From positions 1-33,692 of the forward strand of contig NZ_QEIO01000054.1 of the NCBI RefSeq assembly GCF_003336425.1: a stretch of 33,692 nt of DNA. The letters are read 5' to 3'. Position 1 is the first letter of the stretch; the number at the start of each line of letters is the position of its first letter. Origin of the DNA: Marinitenerispora sediminis. GTDB lineage: Bacteria; Actinomycetota; Actinomycetes; Streptosporangiales; Streptosporangiaceae. The notes beneath the pieces are model-generated. The model saw only the letters and a program-made list of their open reading frames with translations. It did not search any database and was not told the DNA's origin. Both the position numbers and the translations under genes were made by a program. Below are positions 16,477 through 23,858 of this stretch, in pieces.

Positions 16477-17715
16477 TTATTCGCCCAGGGCCTCTTCACC
16501 GTCGCGCTGCAGCTGCGCCAGCACGTCCGCGGGCTCGGCGCTGCCGGCCGCGACGCCCTGCATGCCGGTGGTGAACTCGTTGAGCACGGACATGAACCCG
16601 GGCACCGGCACCTGGCCGCGCGCGTAGTCGACACCGGCCGCGAACGCCGCCTTCTCCGGGAAGGTCTCGGCGGTCCAGTCGGCGAGGCTCTCGCGGGGCG
16701 GGACGGCGCCGAAGTCCTCGGCGAAGGCCTGCTGCTGCTCCGGGCTGGTCAGGTAGCGGACCAGGTCCACGGCGGCCTCGTGGTCGCCGCTGGCCTCGGC
16801 GATGCCCCAGCAGTTGCTGAACACGGTGGTGGCCTGGCCGCCGGGACCCTCGGGCAGCTCGACGGCCCGCCAGTTCAGCTCCGGGTAGTCGTTGTCGAAC
16901 GCGCCGGTCACCCAGCCGCCGTCCATGACCATCGCCGCCCGGCCGCGGCCGAGCGCCTCGGAGCCGGACTGCGCGTCGATGTCCTTCACGAAGGAGAAGT
17001 AGCCCTCGTCCAGCCCGGTCGTGAGGTAGTCCAGCGCCGCCAGGTTCTCGGGGGTGTCCCCGGTGGCCTCGGTGTTGTCGTCGTTGACGAACCAGCCGCC
17101 GGCCTGCAGCATGAACGTGCCCGCGCTGTTGTAGTCGCCGTTCAGCGCGAAGCCCACGCGGTCGCCCTCGGTGAGCTGCTCGGCGGTCTCGGCCAGCTCC
17201 TCCCACGAGGTGGGGATGTCGTCGTCACCGAGGCCGGCCTCCTCCCACAGGTCGGTGTTGATCACCAGCGCGTGCGTGTTGTAGTCCTTGGGCACGCAGT
17301 AGAGCTCGTCCTCGTAGGTGTAGGAGTCGCGCAGCGCGGGGTAGAAGTCGTCCACGTCCTCGATCTGGTCGCCGTAGGGGTACAGCGAGCCGCCCTCCGC
17401 GTACTGCTGGAAGAGGTCGGGGGACACGTAGAAGACGTCCGCGGGGTCGCCCCCGGCGAAGCCCTGCCGCAGCTGCTGCACGAGGTCCTGGGCCGGAATC
17501 GCCTCGGCGGGCACGCCGGACTCCTCCGACCACGCGGCCAGCGCCGCCTTGACCGCGGCGGTCTCGGCCTCGCCGGAGGAGCCGAACAGGACGGTGAGGG
17601 CGCCGTCGCCCTCGGGGGTGTCGCCGTAGCCGCTGCCGCACGCGGTGAGCAGCAGGGCCAGGCAGGTCCCGGCCGCGGCGGCGGCGCCGACGCGGCCGAC
17701 CGGGTGACTTCTCAT
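16477..17715 (-). CDS. Sugar ABC transporter substrate-binding lipoprotein
   Basis: A 412-residue extracytoplasmic solute-binding protein of the CUT1 type. The signal peptide ends at the lipobox LLLTAC, giving a lipid-anchored cysteine at about residue 26. Family features include the VLFGSSGEAETAAVKAAL strand, GGDPADVFYVSPDLFQQYA, the PTSWEELAETAEQL block, and GRAAMVMDGGWVTGAF. Its ATG overlaps the stop of the regulator gene (ATGA), so regulator and transporter are translated from one message. It delivers the sugar to the two permeases encoded next. The ligand is unknown; the debranching enzyme next door suggests a branched or linear glucan fragment. Confidence 0.92.
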   Translation of the reverse strand: MRSHPVGRVGAAAAAGTCLALLLTACGSGYGDTPEGDGALTVLFGSSGEAETAAVKAALAAWSEESGVPAEAIPAQDLVQQLRQGFAGGDPADVFYVSPDLFQQYAEGGSLYPYGDQIEDVDDFYPALRDSYTYEDELYCVPKDYNTHALVINTDLWEEAGLGDDDIPTSWEELAETAEQLTEGDRVGFALNGDYNSAGTFMLQAGGWFVNDDNTEATGDTPENLAALDYLTTGLDEGYFSFVKDIDAQSGSEALGRGRAAMVMDGGWVTGAFDNDYPELNWRAVELPEGPGGQATTVFSNCWGIAEASGDHEAAVDLVRYLTSPEQQQAFAEDFGAVPPRESLADWTAETFPEKAAFAAGVDYARGQVPVPGFMSVLNEFTTGMQGVAAGSAEPADVLAQLQRDGEEALGE

Positions 17716-18776
17716 GGGGTTCTCGCTTCCTGGGCGCGGGGGAACGGGATGGAGCTGGAGCGCACGACCAGGGACGGCCGCAGCACGCGGTGCCGCGGCC
17801 GGTCGGGCGCGGGGGCGGAGTCGCCGAGCTGGTCGAGGACGAGGTCCACGACCCCCCGGCCGATCTCGTCGAGGGGCTGGCTGAGGGTGGTGAGGTCGAT
17901 ACCGGGCAGCGCCGCGGCGGGGAGGTCGTCGAAGCCGACGACCGCGACGTCGCGGCCGGGCCGCAGCCCGCGCTCGGCGAGCACGCCGAGGCAGCCGATC
18001 GCGATCATGTCGCTGACGCAGACCAGGGCGGTCGGGGGATCGGGCAGGTCGAGCAGCCGGCGGGCGGCGGCCGCGCCCTCGCGCAGGTCGTTGTCGGCAG
18101 CGGTCGAGGGCTGCGGGCCGAGGCCGTGCGCGGCGCACGCCCGCTCCCAGCCGGCCCGCCGGTCGTCGCCAACTCCCGACCCGGGCCCCCAGCCGACGAA
18201 CCCGATCCGGCGGTGGCCCTGCTCGTACAGGTGGTCGACGGCGTCGCGGGTGCCGGCCGCACCGTCCACGTCGATCCAGCTGCCGTGCTCGGGCTCGGAC
18301 CAGGACCGGCCGAAGGCGGCGAACGGGACGTCGCGTTCGGCCAGCCACTCCTGCCGGGGGTCGTCCATGAAGGTGTCGGACAGCACGAAGCCGTCCACGG
18401 TGCGCTGCGCGAGCAGGTCGGCGTAGGCCGGCAGCCCCTCGGCTCCGGGCCGGGCGCTGAACAGCAGCACGTGGTAGCCCCGCTCGGCGGCGGCCTCGGT
18501 GATGGCGTGCAGGAAGCGGTCGAGCAGGACGTTGCCGTCGCCGTGCGGCTGGACGCAGTAGCCGAGCATGCGGGAGGCGCGGGTGCGCAGCGACCGCGCG
18601 AGGCGGTTGGGCTGGTAGCCGAGTTCGCGGATGGCGGCCTCGACCTTCTCGCGGGTCGCCGCGCGGACGCGGTGCGGCGCGTTCAGCACATTGGACACCG
18701 TCTGCCGGGACACGGCGGCGGCCTCCGCCACGCTCTCCAGCGTGGCGGCCCGCGGTTGCTCGGGGGGTTGCGACAA
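17712..18776 (-). CDS. LacI-family transcriptional regulator of the sugar cluster
   Basis: A 354-residue repressor. The N-terminal helix-turn-helix is LESVAEAAAVSRQTVSNVLN with the hinge REKVEAAIRELGYQPNRLAR. The rest is a periplasmic-binding-protein-like effector domain ending in a typical RPSLVVRSSS. I chose TTG 18776 because GAGGT lies five bases upstream and the HTH then starts at about residue 13. The TTG at 18854 has no ribosome site and lies in the operator region. It is the first gene of the transporter operon and probably represses both that operon and the divergent glycosidase through two CG-centred operators. The inducer is unknown. Confidence 0.92.
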   Translation of the reverse strand: MSQPPEQPRAATLESVAEAAAVSRQTVSNVLNAPHRVRAATREKVEAAIRELGYQPNRLARSLRTRASRMLGYCVQPHGDGNVLLDRFLHAITEAAAERGYHVLLFSARPGAEGLPAYADLLAQRTVDGFVLSDTFMDDPRQEWLAERDVPFAAFGRSWSEPEHGSWIDVDGAAGTRDAVDHLYEQGHRRIGFVGWGPGSGVGDDRRAGWERACAAHGLGPQPSTAADNDLREGAAAARRLLDLPDPPTALVCVSDMIAIGCLGVLAERGLRPGRDVAVVGFDDLPAAALPGIDLTTLSQPLDEIGRGVVDLVLDQLGDSAPAPDRPRHRVLRPSLVVRSSSIPFPRAQEARTP

Positions 18777-18815
18777 TGTGGACCTCGATACGGGGGTGTA
18801 ACCGATCGTGATTTT

Positions 18816-18827
18816 TTGATCGTTCAA
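18816..18827. promoter_or_regulatory. LacI-type operator 1
   Basis: TTGATCGTTCAA is an inverted repeat around a central CG, the hallmark of LacI-family sites, with one half-site mismatch. It shares ATCGTTCAA with operator 2. Confidence 0.65.
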
Positions 18828-18844
18828 CCAGACGGATGTAACGT
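18816..18844 (+). promoter_or_regulatory. Putative promoter of the debranching-enzyme gene
   Basis: TTGATC (18816-18821) and TAACGT (18839-18844) are 17 bases apart. The -35 box falls inside operator 1, so repressor binding would block it. Confidence 0.4.
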
Positions 18845-18856
18845 CTGCTTGCAATT

Positions 18857-18868
18857 TTTATCGTTCAA
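18857..18868. promoter_or_regulatory. LacI-type operator 2
   Basis: TTTATCGTTCAA matches operator 1 at ten of twelve positions. The two CG centres are 41 bp apart, about four helical turns, so a repressor could loop between them. It overlaps GTTCAAATGAAC (18863-18874), a perfect inverted repeat with a 2-base centre. Confidence 0.65.
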
Positions 18869-18886
18869 ATGAACACTGTGTGTCGA
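18857..18886 (-). promoter_or_regulatory. Putative promoter of the lacI-transporter operon
   Basis: On the minus strand TCGACA (18886-18881) and GATAAA (18862-18857) are 18 bases apart. The -10 box coincides with operator 2, which fits autorepression. Confidence 0.45.
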
Positions 18887-18935
18887 GAAGTGAACGACGT
18901 CACCCGCGCCCGTGTCAAGACCCCCAGGAGGAGAC

Positions 18936-21017
18936 GTGGCCGACGAGCCCCGTGTGATCCAGCCGTACCTCCACCGGCTCCTGAGCTGCGTCCGCGCTCC
19001 CAGCGTGGTCCTCGCCGGTGAGGACGGCCAGATCCGCCCCGGCGGCACGCAGGGCTGGCTGCGCGACGACACCCGGCTGCTCTCCCTGCTCGCGGTCGAC
19101 CTCGACGGGGTCGAGCCCGAACCCGTGGGCCACGCCCTGCTCGCCGCCGACCACGCCGCCTTCACCGCTGTCGCCCGGCTGCTCGGCGACACCGGCGCCG
19201 ACCCCACCGTCCGGGTGGAGCGCCACCGGACCGTGCACCCCGACGGCCTCACCGAGGCCGTCCGCCTGGCCAACGACGCGCGCGCAGCCGTCCGCACCCG
19301 GCTGCGGCTGCGGCTCGCCGCCGACCTCGCCGGAACCTCCGAGGTCAAGCACGGCGAGGCCGGGACCCCCGTACCGGTCAGTGCGGACGGCGGCCGCCTC
19401 ACCTGGGGGAGCGGAGCCGCCCGGGTCGAGGCCGACGTCGAGCCCGCGCCGGACCGCGTCGAGCACGGCCCGGAGGGCGTCGAACTGCTCTGGGACCTGG
19501 AGGTGCCCGCACACACCGACTGGCGGGTCGTGCTGCGTGCGCGGGCCGCCGGCTCGCCGCTGTTCGCCGGCGCCGCCCCGGAGTCGCCCGAGTGGCCGGT
19601 GTCCGTCGCCTCCCGCTCCCGCGACCTCGACCGCGTCGTGCGGCGCGGTGCCGGCGACCTCGAGGCGCTGCGGCTCACCGACCCCGAGCACCCGGAGGAC
19701 ACCTTCCTGGCGGCCGGCAGCCCGTGGTTCTTCACGCTGTTCGGCCGCGACTCGCTGTGGGCCGCCCGGATGCTGCTGCCCGCCAGCACCGACCTCGCCG
19801 GCGGCACCCTGCGCATCCTGGCCCGCCGGCAGGGCACCCGGCACGACCGCGGCACCGCCGAGCAGCCCGGCCGCATCCTGCACGAGGTGCGCGGCCGCCA
19901 GGCGGTCGCCGCCGGCCACATGCTGCCGCCGCTCTACTACGGCACGATCGACGCCACCCCGCTCTGGGTCGTCCTGCTCCGCGACGCCTGGCGGTGGGGC
20001 CTGCCCGAGAACGAGGTCCGCGAGCTGCTGCCCGCGCTGCGCGCGGCCCTGGACTGGGTCACCGGCCCGGCCGACGACGACGGCGACGGCTTCCTCGACT
20101 ACATCGACACCGAGGGCACCGGGCTGGCCAACCAGGGCTGGAAGGACTCCGGCGACTCCATCCAGTGGCCGGACGGCCGGATCGCCACCGCCCCCATCGC
20201 GCTGTGCGAGGCGCAGGCCTACGCCCACGAGGCGGCCGTCGCCGGCGCTGAACTGCTGACCGCGTTCGGCGAGCCCGGCGCCGCCGAGCTGCTGGAGTGG
20301 GCCGAGCGGATGCGCGACCGGTTCCGCGGCGCGTTCTGGGTCGGCGAGGGCGACGCCGCGTTCCCGGCGATCGCGCTCGACGGCGCCAAGCGCCCGGTCG
20401 CCACGCCCACCTCCAACCTCGGCCACCTGCTGGGCACCGGCCTGCTGGACGAGCGGGAATCCGCGCTGGTCGCCGCCCGGCTCGCCGGGCACGACCTGGA
20501 CTGCGGGTACGGGCTGCGCACCATGAGCAGCACCGCCGCCGGCTTCAATCCGCTGGGCTACCACGCCGGCAGCGTGTGGCCGCACGACACCGCGATCGCC
20601 GTCCTCGGCCTCTCGCGCACCGGCGCCGGCCCGGCGGCCGCCTCCCTGGCCCGCGGCCTCGTGGACGCGGCCGCGGCCTTCGACCACCGCCTTCCGGAGC
20701 TCTTCGCCGGCACCGACGCCCGTGCCGGAGAACCCGTGCTCGCCTACCCCGCCTCCTGCCGCCCGCAGGCGTGGTCGGCCGCGGCCGGCGTGGCCCTGGT
20801 GTCCGCCGCGCTCCGCCTCTCGGCGGACCTGCCGGCCGGTGTGCTCCGGGTGGACCCCGACCCGGCGTTCGCCGACTGGTTCCCCATGACCGTGGACGGG
20901 CTGCGCGTGGGCGGGCACCCGCTGCGCGTGACGGTGGACGCCGACGGCGCGGCGACGGTGGAGACCTCGGCCCCGGTGCGGGTGGAGGGGGCGGTGCTCC
21001 AGCGCACGGGGGAGTAG
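18936..21017 (+). CDS. Glycogen debranching-type glycosidase (amylo-alpha-1,6-glucosidase family)
   Basis: A 693-residue cytosolic enzyme. The N-terminal third matches the beta-rich glycogen-debranching N-terminal domain (GWLRDDTRLLSLLAVDLDGV). The rest is an (alpha/alpha)6 barrel with SPWFFTLFGRDSLWAARMLL, the catalytic-region QGWKDSGDSIQWPDG and YHAGSVWPHDTAIAVLGLSR. Such proteins are annotated as amylo-alpha-1,6-glucosidases, though many have not been assayed and could act on other alpha-glucosides. GTG 18936 is preceded by AGGAGGAG. It is divergent from the lacI-type gene and shares its operators. Together with the ABC importer it would take up and debranch an oligosaccharide. Confidence 0.88.
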   Translation: MADEPRVIQPYLHRLLSCVRAPSVVLAGEDGQIRPGGTQGWLRDDTRLLSLLAVDLDGVEPEPVGHALLAADHAAFTAVARLLGDTGADPTVRVERHRTVHPDGLTEAVRLANDARAAVRTRLRLRLAADLAGTSEVKHGEAGTPVPVSADGGRLTWGSGAARVEADVEPAPDRVEHGPEGVELLWDLEVPAHTDWRVVLRARAAGSPLFAGAAPESPEWPVSVASRSRDLDRVVRRGAGDLEALRLTDPEHPEDTFLAAGSPWFFTLFGRDSLWAARMLLPASTDLAGGTLRILARRQGTRHDRGTAEQPGRILHEVRGRQAVAAGHMLPPLYYGTIDATPLWVVLLRDAWRWGLPENEVRELLPALRAALDWVTGPADDDGDGFLDYIDTEGTGLANQGWKDSGDSIQWPDGRIATAPIALCEAQAYAHEAAVAGAELLTAFGEPGAAELLEWAERMRDRFRGAFWVGEGDAAFPAIALDGAKRPVATPTSNLGHLLGTGLLDERESALVAARLAGHDLDCGYGLRTMSSTAAGFNPLGYHAGSVWPHDTAIAVLGLSRTGAGPAAASLARGLVDAAAAFDHRLPELFAGTDARAGEPVLAYPASCRPQAWSAAAGVALVSAALRLSADLPAGVLRVDPDPAFADWFPMTVDGLRVGGHPLRVTVDADGAATVETSAPVRVEGAVLQRTGE

Positions 21018-21055
21018 CCGAGCCGGGTGCGCTTCCCCGGCGAGCACCGGTTGCT

Positions 21056-21102
21056 GCGGCCGCCCGGCCCGGCCGATCGCGCGCGCCGGGCCGGGCGGCC
21101 GC
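21056..21102. terminator. Bidirectional terminator-like hairpin, 18-bp perfect stem
   Basis: GCGGCCGCCCGGCCCGGC (21056-21073) is the exact reverse complement of 21085-21102, with an 11-base loop. It lies between the convergent debranching-enzyme and ATPase genes and has no T-tract. Confidence 0.8.
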
Positions 21103-21149
21103 TGGGTTCAGCGGTCAGCCGGTGGGGACCGGCTCCCGGACGAGCGTGC

Positions 21150-21602
21150 TCAGCGCGGCCCCCAGGCGAGTTCGAAGTAGCTGCCGGGGCCCATGCCCGA
21201 CGGGAGCCGGCCCCAGGCATCGGCGAGCGCTTGGACGAGGAGGAGTCCGCGTCCGTTCTCGGTGTCGGGGCCGGCGACGACGCGCAGGCGGTAGGGATCG
21301 TGGCCGGTGCCGTCGTCGTGGACCTCGACACGCAGGCGTCCGGGTCCGTGGTGGAGGTGGACGCGGAAGGTGCCGTCGGCGTGGCCGCTGGGGGTGTGCC
21401 GGATGGCGTTCGTGGCCAGTTCGCTGAGCAGGAGGATGGCGTCGGCGGCGGTCTGGCGCGGGACGGCGCTGTCAGCGAGCAGGGCGGCGAGCCAGGCGCG
21501 CGCGGGTTTGACGTTGTCTGCGAGACCCGCGAAGCGCTTGGAGTGGCGGCGCGGGAGCGGTGGGCGCTGGGCCAGGACATGCGGAACGATACGGTTGGAC
21601 AT
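21150..21602 (-). CDS. Anti-sigma-factor-type ATP-binding protein (HATPase_c_2)
   Basis: A 150-residue protein of the GHKL/RsbW-like ATPase fold. The N box is LLSELATNAIRHT, G1 is VEVHDDGTG, and G2 is ENGRGLLLVQALADAWG. Such stand-alone ATPases bind or phosphorylate sigma or anti-anti-sigma proteins. In actinomycetes they often sit beside an XRE/DUF5753 and a DUF397 gene, as here. ATG 21602 has only a modest ribosome site. The leader on its strand contains a stable 14-bp hairpin. No cognate sigma or STAS-domain partner is adjacent, so its target is unknown; the sigma factor at the left end is one candidate by type only. Confidence 0.87.
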   Translation of the reverse strand: MSNRIVPHVLAQRPPLPRRHSKRFAGLADNVKPARAWLAALLADSAVPRQTAADAILLLSELATNAIRHTPSGHADGTFRVHLHHGPGRLRVEVHDDGTGHDPYRLRVVAGPDTENGRGLLLVQALADAWGRLPSGMGPGSYFELAWGPR

Positions 21603-21638
21603 AGGTCCGTCACCTGCCTAGTTCAGGTTGCGGGCTGA

Positions 21639-21680
21639 GGCCCGGCCGGGTGCGCCATCACCCGGCCGGGCCGTTTTATT
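21639..21680 (+). terminator. Intrinsic terminator facing the XRE gene
   Basis: GGCCCGGCCGGGTG (21639-21652) pairs perfectly with 21659-21672 around a 6-base loop, followed by GTTTTATT. The T-rich tail is on the plus strand only. It could stop read-through into the XRE gene, or antisense transcripts across the ATPase gene. On the minus strand the same hairpin lies in the ATPase leader. Confidence 0.65.
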
Positions 21681-21745
21681 CGTTCGTGATCCCGACAGGC
21701 TCTCCAGCCTCTAGGATCAACGGAACGTAGTGACATGATTACAGG

Positions 21746-21786
21746 GATAATCCAAATTCTCAAGAGGATCTTCGAATAGTCCAAAT
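21746..21786 (+). promoter_or_regulatory. Promoter and direct-repeat operator of the XRE gene
   Basis: GATAAT (21746-21751) matches the -10 consensus at five of six positions. It overlaps ATAATCCAAAT (21747-21757), which recurs as ATAGTCCAAAT at 21776-21786. The two copies differ at one base and are 29 bp apart. A palindromic GATTA...TAATC (21737-21752) is also present. Autoregulation by the XRE protein is likely but inferred. Confidence 0.5.
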
Positions 21787-21804
21787 CTGTGATGGAGGGT
21801 TCAC

Positions 21805-22662
21805 ATGGATCGCCACCCCTCTTACAGCCCGACCGTCCGCCGCCGACGCCTGTCGGCAGAGCTGCGCCGGATGCGGGAACAATGCGGCTACACGACCTCG
21901 GAGGTTGCAGAACGAGCAGGCTGGACCCAGAGCAAGGTCACCAAGATCGAACTCGGCGAACGTCGCAACGTCACCACGCAGGACTTGACGACGCTCCTGG
22001 ACGTCTACGGCATCGAGGATGAACGCGTTCGCGAGGCGCTGCACCGGCTCGCGCGGGAAGCGAAGGAGCGAGGCTGGTGGAGCAGATACCGGGACGTGTT
22101 CACGGACAGCCTGCCGGACTTCGAGAGCGAAGCCACCACGATTCGCAGCTACCAGTGCCAGGTCATCCCGGGCTTGCTGCAACTTCCTGATTACACCGAG
22201 GCCGTGTTCAAAGGCGGCCAGGTGCATGACCCGAACGTCGTCGAACGAGCTGTCGCCGCGCGCCTCAGGAGACAGGAGATACTCAACCGCTACGACCCGC
22301 CAACGTTCTGGGCCGTTTTGGACGAAGCCGCTGTCCGCCGCACCATCGGGGGGCCGGAAGTCATGCGGAAACAACTCCAGCACCTGATCCATATGGCCGC
22401 GCGCCACAACATCACGATCCAGGTCATCCCCAACTCGGCCGGGGCGCACATCGGACTTCTCGGATCGTTCGTCATCCTGGATTTCCCCGAGCCCCTGGAT
22501 CCCAGCATTGCCTACGCTGAGACCTACACCGCGAGCCTCCTTCTGGAGGCGCCGGAGGAACTGAAGGTGTTCAAGAATGTCTTCGGGCATCTGCTAGGTT
22601 CCGCGATGAGCGCCGCCGAATCGGTCGCGTTCATCGAGGACGCGATGACATCCATGGAGTGA
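21805..22662 (+). CDS. XRE-family regulator with DUF5753 domain
   Basis: A 285-residue DNA-binding protein. The N-terminal helix-turn-helix covers about residues 12-65 (SAELRRMREQCGYTTSEVAE and WTQSKVTKIELGER). The remaining 200 residues are the DUF5753 domain, with VIPGLLQLPDYTEAVF, the RRQEILNR helix and IQVIPNSAGAHIGLLGSFVI. Proteins of this build (AbaA/WhiJ-like) work with small DUF397 proteins in actinomycete development or antibiotic control. ATG 21805 follows GGAGGG. Its stop overlaps the ribosome site of the DUF397 gene, so the two form an operon. Codon use is less GC-biased than in the metabolic genes around it. Confidence 0.93.
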   Translation: MDRHPSYSPTVRRRRLSAELRRMREQCGYTTSEVAERAGWTQSKVTKIELGERRNVTTQDLTTLLDVYGIEDERVREALHRLAREAKERGWWSRYRDVFTDSLPDFESEATTIRSYQCQVIPGLLQLPDYTEAVFKGGQVHDPNVVERAVAARLRRQEILNRYDPPTFWAVLDEAAVRRTIGGPEVMRKQLQHLIHMAARHNITIQVIPNSAGAHIGLLGSFVILDFPEPLDPSIAYAETYTASLLLEAPEELKVFKNVFGHLLGSAMSAAESVAFIEDAMTSME

Positions 22663-22671
22663 GGATCGCCT

Positions 22672-22860
22672 ATGTCCGACCTGGTGTTTCGGAGATCGAG
22701 TTACAGTGGCGCCCGCAATGACTGTGTGGAAGTGGCTGAGACCGCCAACCTCTTTCTCATGCGGGACAGCAAGAACGCCGAACAGGGCCATCTGACGTTC
22801 CCCCAGGCTGAGTGGGCCGCTTGGCTCCGGGCCGTGAAGGACCGCCAAATCGGACAGTAG
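22672..22860 (+). CDS. DUF397 protein, partner of the XRE regulator
   Basis: A 62-residue DUF397 protein with the family core RRSSYSGARNDCVEVAE, RDSKN and the C-terminal FPQAEWAAWLRAVKDRQ. It starts nine bases after the XRE gene stop, with GAGGA overlapping that stop. DUF397 proteins are thought to modulate the neighbouring XRE/DUF5753 regulator, probably by direct binding; the mechanism in this organism is inferred. No further domain or signal is present. Confidence 0.93.
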   Translation: MSDLVFRRSSYSGARNDCVEVAETANLFLMRDSKNAEQGHLTFPQAEWAAWLRAVKDRQIGQ

Positions 22861-22933
22861 CCGGCCAGCCCGTCGCCGACCGCCACTCGGCCTGCGAGGG
22901 ACTGCGCCTTCTCCCGCTACGCTGGCCCCTGCC

Positions 22934-23824
22934 ATGACAAGCAGCAACTCCACTCCTCCCGCCCTCCCCACCCGTCTGCGGATGCCGCCGGGGGTGCTCG
23001 CCGCGCTGTGCTGCCCCCTCTGCCAGGGGGCGCTGACCGGACGCGGAGAGTCGCTGGCCTGCCCCGCCGGGCACGCCTTCGACGTCGCCCGGGAGGGCTA
23101 CGTCTCACTGCTCACCGGCCGGGCGCCCGCCAGTGGTGGGGACAGCGCCGACATGGTGCGGGCGCGGCAGGAGTTCCTCGAAGCGGGGCACTTCGCGCCG
23201 CTCGCTGACCGGCTGGCCGCGCTCGTGGCCGACGTGCCGGAGCCCGGGCTGGTGGCGGACGTCGGGGCCGGAACGGGGTACTACCTCGCCCGGGTCCTGG
23301 ACGCGGTTCCCGGCGCGCTCGGCCTTGCGCTCGACGTGTCCCGGTACGCGCTGCGCCGCGCGGCCAAATGCCACGACCGTGCCGGAGCGGCCGGGTGCGA
23401 CGCCTGGCGTGGGCTCCCGCTGCGCGCCGGATCCGCGGGCGTGCTGGTCAACGTGTTCGCGCCGCGCAACGGGCCGGAGTTCCGGCGGGTGCTGCGCCCG
23501 GACGGCCTGCTGGTCGTCGTCACGCCCACCGAGGGCCACCTCGGCGAACTGCGGGCGGCGCTCGGACTGGTCGAGGTCGACCCGCGCAAGGAGGAGCGTC
23601 TGGAGCGGTCGCTCGGACCGGACTTCGACCTGGTCGGCGACGAGCGGCTGGACGCCCCGCTGCGGCTCTCGCACGCCGACGTCCGCACGGTGGTCGGCAT
23701 GGGGCCCTCGGCGCGGCACGTCACCGCCGGGGAACTGGACCGCCGGGTGGCCGCGCTGGCCGAGCCGGCGCAGGTCACCGCCGCCTTCCGGGTGACGGTG
23801 CACCGCCCCCGCCCCCGGGCGTGA
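22934..23824 (+). CDS. RlmA-type 23S rRNA (guanine-N1)-methyltransferase
   Basis: A 296-residue SAM-dependent enzyme of the RlmA family. RlmA(I) methylates G745, and RlmA(II)/TlrB methylates G748 in helix 35 of 23S rRNA; the latter contributes to tylosin resistance. The zinc finger is complete: CPLC near residue 28 and CPAGH near residue 43, followed by FDVAREGYVSLL. SAM motif I is VADVGAGTGYYLARVLD, with ALDVSRYALRRAAK after it. The conserved VFAPRNGPEFRRVLRPDG is also present. There is no Shine-Dalgarno; a TACGCT (22918-22923) lies ten bases before ATG 22934, so the mRNA may be nearly leaderless. By phylum it is more likely the G748 type. Codon use is GC-rich, unlike its neighbours. Confidence 0.9.
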   Translation: MTSSNSTPPALPTRLRMPPGVLAALCCPLCQGALTGRGESLACPAGHAFDVAREGYVSLLTGRAPASGGDSADMVRARQEFLEAGHFAPLADRLAALVADVPEPGLVADVGAGTGYYLARVLDAVPGALGLALDVSRYALRRAAKCHDRAGAAGCDAWRGLPLRAGSAGVLVNVFAPRNGPEFRRVLRPDGLLVVVTPTEGHLGELRAALGLVEVDPRKEERLERSLGPDFDLVGDERLDAPLRLSHADVRTVVGMGPSARHVTAGELDRRVAALAEPAQVTAAFRVTVHRPRPRA

Positions 23825-23858
23825 CGCGGCCGCCACCTGGGTAGGCAGCCGCACGTGA

